Notes: generated from the letters alone by a model not told the origin. Shown: positions 1-8,944, numbered from the stretch's first letter. The stretch: DNA of 64,000 nt from Streptomyces sp. GS7 (GCF_009834125.1 NZ_CP047146.1:2783501-2847500); one strand, 5' to 3'. Numbers and translations: made by a program.

Positions 1-46
1 GAGCACAACCGGGGGGACGGCGGACGCCCCGCGCGTCGGGGCGGCG

Positions 47-562
47 GTGCGCAGACGCCGCCGCGCACGGGAGCTGACGCTGGCCGACCTCGCCCGTGCC
101 ACCGGTCTGTCCGCCCCGTTCCTCAGCCAGGTCGAGAACGACCGGGCCCGCCCGAGCATGCGCTCGCTCCAGCTGATCGCCGACGCCCTGGAGACCACCG
201 CGGTCCGCCTGCTGGCCGCCGCCGACGGGCCGCGTACGGTCGATGTGGTGCGCGCCGACTCCGCGGCGGTGCCCGAGGACGGCACCGGCGGCCGGGTCCG
301 CCCGCTGGTCCGCGGCCGGCAGCAGCTGCACGCCCTGGAGTTCACCGGGCGGCACGACTGGCAGCGGGAGTTCCGGCATCCGCACGATGAGTTGATGTAC
401 GTCGTCGAGGGAGCGGTGGAGGCCGAGGCGGACGGTGTCCGCTACGAACTCGGCCCCGGCGACACGCTCTACTGCTCGGGAGGGACCACCCACTGCTGGC
501 GGTCGCTGGCCCCGGAGAGCCGGGTGGTGCTGGTGGGGGTGGCGGACGACTTCCGGGGATGA
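47..562 (+). CDS. XRE-family regulator with C-terminal cupin domain (possibly 5'-truncated by the window edge)
   Basis: Cytoplasmic DNA-binding regulator. An N-terminal helix-turn-helix (LTLADLARATGLSAPFLSQV, about residues 10-30) is followed by a cupin_2 barrel with the ligand-pocket signature HPHDELMYVVEG and a second conserved stretch near GPGDTLYCSGGTTHC. Such proteins usually sense a small ligand and control a neighbouring catabolic or transport gene. The reading frame stays open upstream to base 2 without a stop, and family members normally carry about ten more residues before the helix-turn-helix. The true start may therefore lie outside the window; the GTG at 47 is the only internal candidate. 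It converges on the gamma-glutamyl hydrolase gene next door, whose pathway it could control. Confidence 0.85.
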   Translation: MRRRRRARELTLADLARATGLSAPFLSQVENDRARPSMRSLQLIADALETTAVRLLAAADGPRTVDVVRADSAAVPEDGTGGRVRPLVRGRQQLHALEFTGRHDWQREFRHPHDELMYVVEGAVEAEADGVRYELGPGDTLYCSGGTTHCWRSLAPESRVVLVGVADDFRG

Positions 563-635
563 GCGGCAGCGGCGTGCGGAACACCGCACGCCGCACGGGC
601 AGTTGACGGCCCGTCATGCTCCGCCGTCACGGAAC

Positions 636-1334
636 TCACGCCGCCGGCGAGGCTCCGCCCGCGGCCGCCACCAGCGCGTCCATCACCCGGGCGTCGTCCC
701 CGGCCTCCGGGTGCCACTGCACCGCCAGCGTGAAGGCCCGCGCGTCCGGCAGCTCCACCGCCTCGATGGTGCCGTCCGCCGCGTACGCCGAGGCCAGCAG
801 CCCGCGGCCGAGCCGGTCCACCGCCTGGTGGTGGTACGTGGGGACCGCGACGGTCCCCGGCAGCGCGGCGCCCAGGACGGTGCCGGGCACCGGCTCGACG
901 TCGTGCCGGGCGAAGACCCCGGGCGGTCCGGCGTGCCCGTCCAGGTGCTGGACGAGGGTGCCGCCCAGCGCCACGTTCAGCAGCTGGAGCCCACGGCATA
1001 TGCCCAGCAGCGGCACGCCGCCCGCCAACGCGGCCTCGATCAGGGCCAGTTCCCAGGCGTCCCGGTCGAGCGCGGGCGGACCGGTGCGGGGGTGCGGCAG
1101 TGCGCCGTACCGGGCCGGCGCCACATCCGCACCACCGGCGATCACCAGCCCGTCCAGCCGGGCGACGGTCGCCGCGGCGGCCTCCGGATCGCCCGGCGGC
1201 AGCAGCGCCGGCAGCCCGCCGGAGCGCCGGACCAGGCGCGGATAGCCGGCCGGCACCAGCGCGGCGGGCAGCGTCCACACCCCCCACTGGGCCTCTTCCT
1301 GGTAGGTGCTGATGCCGATGAGGGGCTGGGACAC
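636..1334 (-). CDS. Class I glutamine amidotransferase-like gamma-glutamyl hydrolase (PuuD/peptidase C26 type)
   Basis: Predicted to hydrolyse gamma-glutamyl amides such as gamma-glutamyl-GABA, the last step of gamma-glutamylated amine breakdown. The 232-residue protein is one Rossmann-like domain with the nucleophile elbow LLGICRGLQLLN (catalytic Cys) and the HPE catalytic dyad in AVQWHPEAG; the N-terminus PLIGISTYQEEA is typical of the family. It lies 40 bases downstream of the permease gene on the same strand and probably shares its transcript. A gamma-glutamyl synthetase lies on the divergent arm of the locus, so synthesis and hydrolysis of the gamma-glutamyl bond are both encoded here. 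The exact substrate is inferred from family and context. Confidence 0.88.
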   Translation of the reverse strand: MSQPLIGISTYQEEAQWGVWTLPAALVPAGYPRLVRRSGGLPALLPPGDPEAAAATVARLDGLVIAGGADVAPARYGALPHPRTGPPALDRDAWELALIEAALAGGVPLLGICRGLQLLNVALGGTLVQHLDGHAGPPGVFARHDVEPVPGTVLGAALPGTVAVPTYHHQAVDRLGRGLLASAYAADGTIEAVELPDARAFTLAVQWHPEAGDDARVMDALVAAAGGASPAA

Positions 1335-1374
1335 GGATCCTCCGATGGGGTGCTGGTGCGTTCCGGGTCGGTCT

Positions 1375-2928
1375 TCAGAATTCCAGGTCGTGTTCGATGG
1401 CGGCCAGCTCCTCCGCCGTGCCCTGGACCTTCGGGCCGGTGAACCACTTGCGGGCCGACACCAGCCACCAGGTGCCGGCGAAGCCGAGGACCAGCAGGAC
1501 GGCGAGCGGGGTGTAGTTGAAGTTCTCCGCCGTGACCGGGCTGGTGGTCGGGAGCATGAAGAGGACGGAGATGACCAGCGTCCAGCCGACGGCGATGACG
1601 CCGACGGGCTTGCTCCAGCGGCCGAGGTGCCAGGGCCCGCGCTGGAAGCGGTCGCCCTGGAGCAGGCGGAGGATGACCGGCAGGACGTAGGCGATGTAGA
1701 GGCCGATCACCGCGATCGAGGTGACGGCCGCGTACGCCGTGGCGTTCCACAGGTACGGCAGGCCCAGCAGGAAGGCGCCGCCGGCGGCCAGCCACACCGC
1801 GTTGGTCGGGGTCTTCGTCCGCTTGTTGATGCGGTGCCACAGCTGCGAGCCGGGCAGCGCGCCGTCCCGCGAGAAGGCGTAGATCATGCGCGAGTTGGCG
1901 GTGACCGAGGACATGCCGCAGAAGAACTGGGCGCCGATGGCGATCAGGAGGAGCAGCTTGCCGCCGGTGGTGCCCAGCGCGTCGATGAAGATCTGCGCCG
2001 GGGGCACGCCGGTCTTGCTGGCCAGCTCGCCGTCGTAGTCCTGGATGGCGAAGGTGATGCCGACCAGCAGCACCCAGCCGGCGACAAGGGAGACCAGGAT
2101 CGACATCACGATGCCGCGGGGGCCGGCCTTGGCCGCGTCGTGCGTCTCCTCGGTCATGTGCGCCGAGGCGTCGTAGCCGGTGAAGGTGTACTGCGCGAGC
2201 AGCAGCCCCAGCAGCCCGACGTAGAGGCCGGAGTGCCAGCCGGTGTTGTTGGTGAAGTGGGTGAGGACGAAGGAGGCGGACTGGTGCTTGGTGGGCACCA
2301 CGACCAGGGCGCCCACGATGACCAGCACGCCGAGGACGTGCCACCACACGCTGACGTTGCTGAGGAGGGAGGCGAGCTTCACGCCGAAGGTGTTGAGCAG
2401 GCCGTGGACCAGCAGCACGATGCCGAACAGCATGATCGTGTGCACCGGGGTGGCGGTGAAGCCGAACTGGAGGTCCAGCAGCGCGTTCATGAAGGACGCG
2501 GCGCCGAAGTCGACCCCCGCGGTCACCGCGACCTGGCCGAGGAAGTTGAACCAGCCGGTGAACCAGGACCACGCCGGGCCGTGCGAGGGGGCCAGCTTCG
2601 CCGCCCAGTAGTACAGGCCGCCAGCCGTCGGGTAGCTGGAACAGACCTCGGCCATGGCCATGCCCACGAACAGCGTCATGAGGCCGACCAGTGGCCAGCC
2701 CCAGGTGATCATGGCGGGCCCACCGGTGTTCATGCCAAAGCCGTACAGCGTCAGACAGCCGGAGAGGACCGAGATGATCGTGAACGAGACGGCGAAATTC
2801 GAGAACGCCGACATCGAGCGGGCCAGCTCCTGGGCGTATCCCAGCTCGTGGAGGCGCTGTTCGTCGCTGGACAGTTGAGGGGATCGCTGTTCGTGGTCTG
2901 GGTTCGTCGCGTGCTCGTTGATGGACAC
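1375..2928 (-). CDS. APC-superfamily amino acid/amine permease
   Basis: Integral membrane importer of about 517 residues with twelve predicted hydrophobic segments. The consensus start of the amino acid-polyamine-organocation family is visible (SAFSNFAVSFTIISVLSGC, then GPAMITWGWPLVG). I place the start at the GTG at 2928 because a GGAGG lies four bases upstream; a TTG at 3042 would add 38 residues read through the operator region and is unlikely. The gene sits between its probable regulator and the gamma-glutamyl hydrolase, all leftward. The likely cargo is the amine handled by the divergent synthetase (ethanolamine, polyamine or GABA-like), inferred from context only. Confidence 0.88.
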   Translation of the reverse strand: MSINEHATNPDHEQRSPQLSSDEQRLHELGYAQELARSMSAFSNFAVSFTIISVLSGCLTLYGFGMNTGGPAMITWGWPLVGLMTLFVGMAMAEVCSSYPTAGGLYYWAAKLAPSHGPAWSWFTGWFNFLGQVAVTAGVDFGAASFMNALLDLQFGFTATPVHTIMLFGIVLLVHGLLNTFGVKLASLLSNVSVWWHVLGVLVIVGALVVVPTKHQSASFVLTHFTNNTGWHSGLYVGLLGLLLAQYTFTGYDASAHMTEETHDAAKAGPRGIVMSILVSLVAGWVLLVGITFAIQDYDGELASKTGVPPAQIFIDALGTTGGKLLLLIAIGAQFFCGMSSVTANSRMIYAFSRDGALPGSQLWHRINKRTKTPTNAVWLAAGGAFLLGLPYLWNATAYAAVTSIAVIGLYIAYVLPVILRLLQGDRFQRGPWHLGRWSKPVGVIAVGWTLVISVLFMLPTTSPVTAENFNYTPLAVLLVLGFAGTWWLVSARKWFTGPKVQGTAEELAAIEHDLEF

Positions 2929-2997
2929 CACGCCTCCGGGGGACTCGATGATCCGCGGCGGGTACGGCCGTCGGCGAACCGCTACCAGCCCCGCAAT

Positions 2998-3019
2998 AAA
3001 GGTATGGGCCGATACCTTT
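2998..3019. promoter_or_regulatory. Perfect inverted repeat, probable GntR/FCD operator upstream of the permease
   Basis: AAAGGTAT and ATACCTTT form a perfect 8-base inverted repeat around a 6-base spacer, about 70 bases upstream of the permease start. The GGT-N9-TACCTT core recurs with identical spacing at 3827-3844, on the other side of the regulator gene, which suggests that the FCD regulator between them binds both. Confidence 0.6.
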
Positions 3020-3085
3020 GTCTCAGGGTCGGCTGAGCGCAATACCCCGGCGGGAAAATCTCGTAACAGGCGGGTTTCGCGGTCC

Positions 3086-3805
3086 TCACGACAGGAAGCC
3101 GCGCAGCAGGGCGGCGGTCCCGCAGCAGTGCTCGCGCATCACCTCGCGCGCACTGTCCGCATCGCCCTCCAGCACCGCCTCCACCAGCGCGGCGTGCTGG
3201 GTCTGCGAGTGCTCCAGGTTCCGGACCAGCAGCGGGATGCAGTCCAGCAGGTCGTTGACGCTCGCCCGGACGGCTGCGTACTGGGCGGCCAGCGACGGCG
3301 AGCCGGACAGCTCGGCGAGCGTGAGATGGAGCAGCGTGTCGCGCCGGCGGTAGTCCGCCAGCGGCGCGTCCTGGGTGGCCGCCAGCGCCTCGCGCAGCCG
3401 CTCCGCCTGGTCGTCGGTGAGTCCGTGGGCCGCGCACAGCCCGGCCGCGCCGACCTCCAGCACCTCCCGGAAGCGCAGCGTGTCCTCGACGTCGATCTTG
3501 TCGATCCGGCGCCGCAGCTCGGCCTCGCCGGGGTTCTCCGGGCGCACCCGCACGAACGTGCCGCCGTAGCGGCCGCGCCGGCTCTCCACCAGGCCCTCGT
3601 CCTGGAGGACCTTCAGCACCTCGCGCAGGGTGACCCGGCTGATCTGCAGCCGCTCGGCCAACTCCCGCTCGGCGGGCAGCCGTTCGCCCTGCGGTACCAG
3701 CCCGAGCCGGACGATCTGGAGTATCTGCTCCAGCGCCTCCTCGAATCCGTTGCCCGCCCGCACCGGCCGCAGCACAGGTGCCAGCCGATCAGCCGCACCG
3801 TCCAT
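3086..3805 (-). CDS. GntR-family regulator, FCD (FadR) subfamily
   Basis: Repressor or activator of the amine-utilisation locus. The 239-residue protein has an N-terminal winged helix-turn-helix (LPAERELAERLQISRVTLRE, then VLKVLQDEGLVESRRGRYGG) and a C-terminal all-helical FCD effector domain from about residue 90. The start is the ATG at 3805, preceded by a GAAGGGG ribosome site; the open frame continues upstream through the intergenic region and is not used. It is transcribed divergently from the synthetase gene and ahead of the permease. By remembered synteny it corresponds to the S. coelicolor regulator beside glnA4 (SCO1614, epuRII). The effector is probably an amine or gamma-glutamyl amine. 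Confidence 0.88.
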   Translation of the reverse strand: MDGAADRLAPVLRPVRAGNGFEEALEQILQIVRLGLVPQGERLPAERELAERLQISRVTLREVLKVLQDEGLVESRRGRYGGTFVRVRPENPGEAELRRRIDKIDVEDTLRFREVLEVGAAGLCAAHGLTDDQAERLREALAATQDAPLADYRRRDTLLHLTLAELSGSPSLAAQYAAVRASVNDLLDCIPLLVRNLEHSQTQHAALVEAVLEGDADSAREVMREHCCGTAALLRGFLS

Positions 3806-3826
3806 CGGAACCCCTTCCCAATCAAT

Positions 3827-3845
3827 GGTTCGTGTGCCTACCTTA
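3827..3845. promoter_or_regulatory. Second GGT-N9-TACCTT element between regulator and synthetase genes
   Basis: In the divergent promoter region the sequence GGT, nine bases, then TACCTTA repeats the core of the perfect palindrome at 2998-3019 with the same spacing. The left half is imperfect (AATGGT against AAAGGT). It sits 22 bases upstream of the regulator ATG and about 34 bases upstream of the synthetase GTG, a good place for autoregulation and co-regulation. Confidence 0.5.
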
Positions 3846-3878
3846 TGACCTCCGGATGCAGTGACAGGAGGCACCACC

Positions 3879-5246
3879 GTGGCAGACCGCACGCCCCCGC
3901 TCTCCGTCGAGGAGCTGAGGATCCTCGTCGACACCGGGGAGATCGACACTGTCGTCCTCGCCTTCACGGACATGCAAGGCAGGCTCCAGGGCAAGCGGTT
4001 CGCCGCCCGCTACTTCCTCGACACCGTCCTCGAACACGGCACGGAGGGCTGCAACTACCTCCTCGCGGTCGACGTCGACCTCAACACCGTCGACGGCTAC
4101 GCCATGTCCTCCTGGGAGCGCGGCTACGGCGACTTCGCCCTGCACGGTGACGCCACCACCCTGCGCCGCACCCCCTGGAACCCCGGCACCGCCCTGATCA
4201 CCGCCGACCTCGCCTGGCACGACGGCTCCCCGGTCGCCGCCTCCCCCCGGCAGATCCTGCGGCGCCAGCTCGACCGCCTCGCCGAGCGCGGCTGGTCCGC
4301 GCACGCCGGCACCGAGCTGGAGTTCATGCTCTTCAAGGACACCTACGAGGACGCCTGGTCGCGCGGCTACCGGGGGATGACCCCCGCCAACCAGTGGAAC
4401 GGCGACTACTCCGTCCTCGGCACCGGCCGCGTCGAGCCCGTACTGCGCCGGATCCGCAACGAGATGGGCGCGGCCGGGATGACCGTCGAGTCCGCCAAGG
4501 GCGAGTGCAATCTCGGCCAGCACGAGATCGTCTTCGTCTACGACGAGGCGCTCACCACCTGCGACCAGCACAGCATCTACAAGACCGGCGCCAAGGAGAT
4601 CGCCGCCCAGGAGGGCATGGCGCTCACCTTCATGGCCAAGTACGACGAGCGCGAGGGCAACTCCTGCCACATCCACCTTTCGCTCCAGGACGAGCAGGGC
4701 CGGCCGGTGCTGGCCGACGACGACGGCCCCTACGGGATGTCGCCGACGATGCGGCACTTCCTCGCCGGCCAGCTCGCCGCGCTCCGCGAGTTCACCCTCC
4801 TCTACGCCCCCAACATCAACTCCTACAAGCGCTTCCGCCCCGGCTCCTTCGCGCCCACCGCCGTCGCCTGGGGCCCGGACAACCGCACCTGCGCCCTGCG
4901 GGTGGTCGGCCACGGCCGCGCGCACCGCCTGGAGAACCGCCTGCCCGGCGGCGACGTGAACCCCTACCTCGCGGTCGCCGGCATGGTCGCCGCCGGCCTG
5001 TACGGGATAGAGCACGAGCTGGAACTCCCCGACGCCACCACCGGCAACGCCTACACCGCCGACGCCGCCCACGTCCCCACCACCCTCCGCGAGGCCGCCG
5101 AGCTGTGGGAGAACAGCACGATCGCCCGCGCGGCCTTCGGCGACGAGGTCGTCGACCACTACCGCCACATGGCCCGCGTCGAGCAGGACGCCTACGACGC
5201 CGCCGTCACGGACTGGGAGCGCTTCCGCTCCTTCGAGCGCATGTAA
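3879..5246 (+). CDS. glnA4: Glutamine synthetase-like gamma-glutamyl amine ligase (GlnA4/GlnA3 type)
   Basis: ATP-dependent ligase of the glutamine synthetase fold (455 residues) that couples glutamate to an amine rather than ammonia. In S. coelicolor, GlnA4 makes gamma-glutamylethanolamide and GlnA3 makes gamma-glutamylpolyamines. The beta-grasp N-terminus (VVLAFTDMQGRLQGKRFAAR), the metal-binding glutamates in GTELEFMLFK and GECNLGQHEI, and NSCHIHLSL are visible. GTG 3879 is chosen as start because GGAGG lies seven bases upstream; the GTG at 3861 has no ribosome site. The gene order glnA4-ALDH-SDR, about ten kilobases before infC, matches my memory of the SCO1611-1613 region, which favours the ethanolamine enzyme. 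Polyamine use cannot be excluded. Confidence 0.85.
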   Translation: MADRTPPLSVEELRILVDTGEIDTVVLAFTDMQGRLQGKRFAARYFLDTVLEHGTEGCNYLLAVDVDLNTVDGYAMSSWERGYGDFALHGDATTLRRTPWNPGTALITADLAWHDGSPVAASPRQILRRQLDRLAERGWSAHAGTELEFMLFKDTYEDAWSRGYRGMTPANQWNGDYSVLGTGRVEPVLRRIRNEMGAAGMTVESAKGECNLGQHEIVFVYDEALTTCDQHSIYKTGAKEIAAQEGMALTFMAKYDEREGNSCHIHLSLQDEQGRPVLADDDGPYGMSPTMRHFLAGQLAALREFTLLYAPNINSYKRFRPGSFAPTAVAWGPDNRTCALRVVGHGRAHRLENRLPGGDVNPYLAVAGMVAAGLYGIEHELELPDATTGNAYTADAAHVPTTLREAAELWENSTIARAAFGDEVVDHYRHMARVEQDAYDAAVTDWERFRSFERM

Positions 5247-5255
5247 GGAGCGCCC

Positions 5256-6635
5256 GTGCTGCAAGAGCTGACCATCCTCAACCCGGCGACCGAGGAGGTG
5301 GTGGCCACCGTCCCCACCACCTCGCCCGCCGAGGTCGACGCGGCCGTCCGCCGGGCCGCCGCCGCCCAGGAAGCCTGGGCCGCGGCGGCGCCCGGCGACC
5401 GGGCCCGCCTGCTGCGCCGGTTCGCCGACGCCGTCGACGCGCAGATCGACCCGCTCGCCCACCTGGAGTTGCGCGAGGCCGGCCACCCGCTGGGCAACGC
5501 CCGCTGGGAGGCGGGCAACGTCCGCGACCTGCTGCACTACGCCGCCGGGGGAGTGGAGCGCCTGACCGGCACCCAGATCCCGGTGGCCGGCGGTCTGAAC
5601 ATCACCGTCCAGGAACCGCTCGGCGTGGTCGCCGTGATCGCGCCCTGGAACTTCCCGATGCCGATCGCCGCCTGGGGCACCGCCCCCGCGCTCGCCGCCG
5701 GCAACGCGGTCCTCCTCAAGCCCGCCGAGACCACCCCGCTCACCGCGCTCCGGCTCGCCGAACTCGCCCTGGAGGCCGGGCTCCCCGAGGGCCTCTTCCA
5801 GGTCCTGCCCGGCGAGGGGCCGGTCACCGGCACCGCGCTGGTGGACCACCCCGGCGTCGCCAAGGTCGTCTTCACCGGCTCCACCGCCACCGGCCGGCAG
5901 ATCGCAGCCCGCTGCGCGGCGCAGACCAAGCGGCTCACCCTCGAACTCGGCGGCAAGAGCCCCAACATCGTCTTCGCCGACGCCGACATCGAGGCCGCCG
6001 CGGCCGCCGCCCCCGGCTCCTTCCTCGACAACACCGGCCAGGACTGCTGCGCCCGCAGCCGGATCCTGGTCCAGCGCGGCGTCTACGACCGTTTCATGGA
6101 ACTGCTGGAGCCCGCCGTCAAGGCGTTCACCGTCGGCGACCCGGCCGACCCCGCCACCCAGATGGGCCCGCTGATCTCCGCCGCCCAGCGCGACCGCGTA
6201 CGGTCCTATGTCCCCGAGGACGCCCCCGCCGCCATCCGCGGCGAGGCCCCGGCCGGCAAGGGCTTCTGGTACCCGGCCACCGTCCTTGAGGGCCGCCCCG
6301 ACGACCGCACCGCCGTCGAGGAGATCTTCGGCCCGGTCGCCGTCGTCCTCCCCTTCGACGACGAGGCCGACGCGATCCGGCTCGCCAACGCCACCGACTA
6401 CGGCCTCTCCGGCTCCCTGTGGACCCGTGACGTCGGCCGGGCGCTGCGCGTCTCGCGGGCCGTCGCGGCGGGCAACCTCTCCGTCAACTCCCACAGCAGC
6501 GTGCGCTACTGGACCCCGTTCGGCGGGTTCAAGCAGTCCGGCCTCGGCCGCGAACTGGGCCCGGACGCGCTGGCCGCCTTCACCGAGACCAAGAACATCT
6601 TCATCAGCACCGAGGCTGCTCCTTCCGGGGGCTGA
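5256..6635 (+). CDS. NAD(P)-dependent aldehyde dehydrogenase
   Basis: Oxidises an aldehyde to the acid, probably the gamma-glutamylated aldehyde arising from the amine made by the upstream ligase. The 459-residue protein is slightly short for the family. It shows the cofactor loop VVFTGSTATGRQIA, the catalytic Glu in TLELGGKSPNIV and the nucleophile region NTGQDCCARSR with two adjacent Cys. GTG 5256 follows an AAGGAG site that overlaps the upstream stop, so it is translationally coupled to the ligase. The SDR gene follows 73 bases later in the same direction. Confidence 0.92.
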   Translation: MLQELTILNPATEEVVATVPTTSPAEVDAAVRRAAAAQEAWAAAAPGDRARLLRRFADAVDAQIDPLAHLELREAGHPLGNARWEAGNVRDLLHYAAGGVERLTGTQIPVAGGLNITVQEPLGVVAVIAPWNFPMPIAAWGTAPALAAGNAVLLKPAETTPLTALRLAELALEAGLPEGLFQVLPGEGPVTGTALVDHPGVAKVVFTGSTATGRQIAARCAAQTKRLTLELGGKSPNIVFADADIEAAAAAAPGSFLDNTGQDCCARSRILVQRGVYDRFMELLEPAVKAFTVGDPADPATQMGPLISAAQRDRVRSYVPEDAPAAIRGEAPAGKGFWYPATVLEGRPDDRTAVEEIFGPVAVVLPFDDEADAIRLANATDYGLSGSLWTRDVGRALRVSRAVAAGNLSVNSHSSVRYWTPFGGFKQSGLGRELGPDALAAFTETKNIFISTEAAPSGG

Positions 6636-6708
6636 CCCCCGGACCCCCAGCCGTTCCCGGCCCGAGCGCCGACCGTTTGCTCAGCCACCACCAGAAAGAG
6701 GGCTCCAA

Positions 6709-7509
6709 GTGACCGACCAGACCGCCGTCTGCCGCCGCCTCGTCGGCCGTACCGCCGTGATCACCGGAGCCGGCAGCGGCATCGGCCTGGCCACCGCCCG
6801 CCGGCTGGCCTCCGAAGGCGCCGACGTCGTGTGCGCCGACATCGACGAGAAGGCCGGCAAGGCCGCCGCCGAGGAGGTCGGCGGCACCTTCGTCCAGGTC
6901 GACGTGACCGACTCCGAGCAGGTCGAGGCGCTCTACCGGACCGCCTTCGACACCTACGGCTCGGTCGACATCGCCTTCAACAACGCGGGCATCTCGCCGC
7001 CCGACGACGACTCGATCCTCACCACCGGCCTCGACGCCTGGAAGCGCGTCCAGGAGGTCAACCTCACCTCCGTCTACCTCTGCTGCAAGCACGCACTGCC
7101 CTACATGCGGCGGCAGTTCGAGCAGACCGGGCGCGGCGGCTCCATCATCAACACCGCGTCCTTCGTGGCCGTGATGGGCGCCGCCACCTCGCAGATCAGC
7201 TACACCGCGTCCAAGGGCGGCGTGCTGGCCATGTCCCGCGAACTGGGCGTGCAGTTCGCCCGCGAGGGCATCCGCGTCAACGCGCTGTGCCCGGGACCGG
7301 TCAACACCCCGCTGCTGAAGGAGCTGTTCGCCAAGGACCCCGAGCGGGCCGCGCGCCGCCTGGTGCACGTCCCGGTCGGCCGGTTCGCCGAACCCGAGGA
7401 GATCGCGTCCGCGGTCGCCTTCCTCGCGAGCGACGACTCCTCGTTCGTCAACGCCGCCGAATTCCTGGTCGACGGTGGCATCGCGGGCGCCTACGTCACA
7501 CCCCTGTAG
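6709..7509 (+). CDS. Short-chain dehydrogenase/reductase
   Basis: Rossmann-fold NAD(P)-dependent oxidoreductase (266 residues). It has the glycine-rich cofactor loop TGAGSGIG, the NNAG motif, the catalytic SYTASKGG (Tyr and Lys) and the family-typical C-terminal SSFVNAAEFLVDGG. An acidic residue after strand 2 (CADIDEKAG) suggests NAD rather than NADP. The chosen GTG 6709 gives the standard family length. As third gene of the ligase-ALDH-SDR run it probably oxidises the alcohol end of the gamma-glutamylated amine before the aldehyde dehydrogenase acts. That assignment is from context. Confidence 0.9.
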   Translation: MTDQTAVCRRLVGRTAVITGAGSGIGLATARRLASEGADVVCADIDEKAGKAAAEEVGGTFVQVDVTDSEQVEALYRTAFDTYGSVDIAFNNAGISPPDDDSILTTGLDAWKRVQEVNLTSVYLCCKHALPYMRRQFEQTGRGGSIINTASFVAVMGAATSQISYTASKGGVLAMSRELGVQFAREGIRVNALCPGPVNTPLLKELFAKDPERAARRLVHVPVGRFAEPEEIASAVAFLASDDSSFVNAAEFLVDGGIAGAYVTPL

Positions 7510-7586
7510 CCTCCATGATCAACATCGGGACCGGCCCCACCGGGTGCCGGTCCCGTCTGCTGCCCGCCCCTGACCACGGAGGACAG

Positions 7587-8873
7587 ATGACCACCCGCAA
7601 GCGCCGCACGCTCGCCCTGGGCCTCGCCGGGGCCGCCGCCCTCACCGCGCTCACCGCCACCGTGCCCGCGACGGCCGCAGCCCCCGCCGCGAACCCGGTA
7701 CGCGCCCACTGCCCCCGGCTCTCCCCGGACATCCCCTGGTACGGCGACAACCGCGCCAGACTCCAGCGGATGATCGACGAGCGCGGTACGTGCTCGCGAC
7801 ACCACGGTCCGCGCCCCGTGGCCGCCTTCGACTGGGACAACACCGTCGTCAAGAACGACATCTCGGACGCCACCCTCGCCTGGATGCTGCGGCACGACAA
7901 GGTGCCGCGGCCCACAGGCTGGCGGGACACCAGCCCCTGGCTCACCGCGGCCGCCGACCGGGCGCTGACCCGGGCCTGCGGCACCGGCGCCCCCGGCCGG
8001 CCGCTGCCCACCTCCCGCAACACCGCCTGCGCCGACGAGATCATGGAGATCCGCGGCGAGGCGAAGACCATGAGCGGCGCCCCGGCCTTCGCCGGCGGCT
8101 GGAACCACCGCCGCACGGTCCCCGAATACGCCTGGGTGCCCGCGCTGTTCGCCGGCCTGAAGCCCGCCACCCTGACCGCGTACGCCAGGAAGGCCCGCGC
8201 CGAGAACCTCGCCGCCCCGATCGGTACCCAGCAGACCGTCGGCACCCACCAACTCGCCGGCTACATCCGCTACTACGCCCAGCAGAAGGACCTGATCCGC
8301 ACCCTCAAGGCGGCCGGGTTCGACGTCTACATCGTCTCCGCGTCCTCCGAGACCGTCGCCGAGGCGTGGTCCGGCGGCGTCGGCGTCGACGCCCGGCACA
8401 CCATCGGCATACGCAACCTCGTCCGCGACGGCCGGCTGACCACCGGCATCGCCGGCTGCGGTGACGTCAAGGACGGCCACGGCGAGGTCATTCCGTACAT
8501 CGACGGCAAGCGCTGCTGGATCAACCAGGAGATCTTCAAGGTCAAGGGCGCCGAAGCCTGGCGGCAGCAGGACCCCGCGCACCGCATCGCGCTGGGCGGC
8601 GGCGACGCCAACACCGATGTCACCTTCGTCGACGACGCCACCGGCGCCCACCTGGCCATCAACCGCAACAAGGACGAGCTGATGTGCCGCGGCTACGACA
8701 ACGCGGACGGCCGCTGGGTGGTCAACCCGATGTTCATCGACCCGCTGCCCCGCAAGTCCGGCCGCTACCCCTGCGCCACCAAGGGCTACACCAACACCGA
8801 CGGCGCCCCGGGCCCGGTCCGCCGCCCCGACGGCAGCGTCGTCCCCGACCAGCGGGACCGCATCCACGGCTGA
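7587..8873 (+). CDS. Secreted HAD-superfamily phosphatase
   Basis: Exported hydrolase of 428 residues. A Sec signal peptide (RKRRTLALGLAGAAALTALT then ATAAAPA) spans about residues 1-32. HAD motif I follows as FDWDNTVVKND with both catalytic Asp; DVYIVSASSETV supplies the motif II Ser and GGGDANTDVTFVDD the acidic motif IV. Such proteins dephosphorylate external phosphomonoesters. The ATG at 7587 is preceded by GGAGGA. A strong hairpin terminator follows the stop. It does not obviously belong to the amine pathway upstream, and its substrate is unknown. Confidence 0.87.
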   Translation: MTTRKRRTLALGLAGAAALTALTATVPATAAAPAANPVRAHCPRLSPDIPWYGDNRARLQRMIDERGTCSRHHGPRPVAAFDWDNTVVKNDISDATLAWMLRHDKVPRPTGWRDTSPWLTAAADRALTRACGTGAPGRPLPTSRNTACADEIMEIRGEAKTMSGAPAFAGGWNHRRTVPEYAWVPALFAGLKPATLTAYARKARAENLAAPIGTQQTVGTHQLAGYIRYYAQQKDLIRTLKAAGFDVYIVSASSETVAEAWSGGVGVDARHTIGIRNLVRDGRLTTGIAGCGDVKDGHGEVIPYIDGKRCWINQEIFKVKGAEAWRQQDPAHRIALGGGDANTDVTFVDDATGAHLAINRNKDELMCRGYDNADGRWVVNPMFIDPLPRKSGRYPCATKGYTNTDGAPGPVRRPDGSVVPDQRDRIHG

Positions 8874-8897
8874 GCCGGCCGGACGCGTACCGGCGGG

Positions 8898-8944
8898 GGC
8901 CGCACCGCTGTCCTGTGACACCGTTACAGGACAGCGGTGCGGCC
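8898..8944. terminator. Strong hairpin between convergent genes
   Basis: A stem of about 19 pairs (GCACCGCTGTCCTGT against ACAGGACAGCGGTGC, extended by outer G-C pairs) closes a 9-base loop just after the HAD phosphatase stop. There is no T-run, which is usual for Streptomyces terminators. Confidence 0.7.

Noticed and set aside
3843..6494. 883-residue leftward open frame opposite the ligase and dehydrogenase genes
   Set aside because: Antisense to two clear genes; Gly/Val/Asp-rich low-complexity product typical of GC-rich shadow frames.
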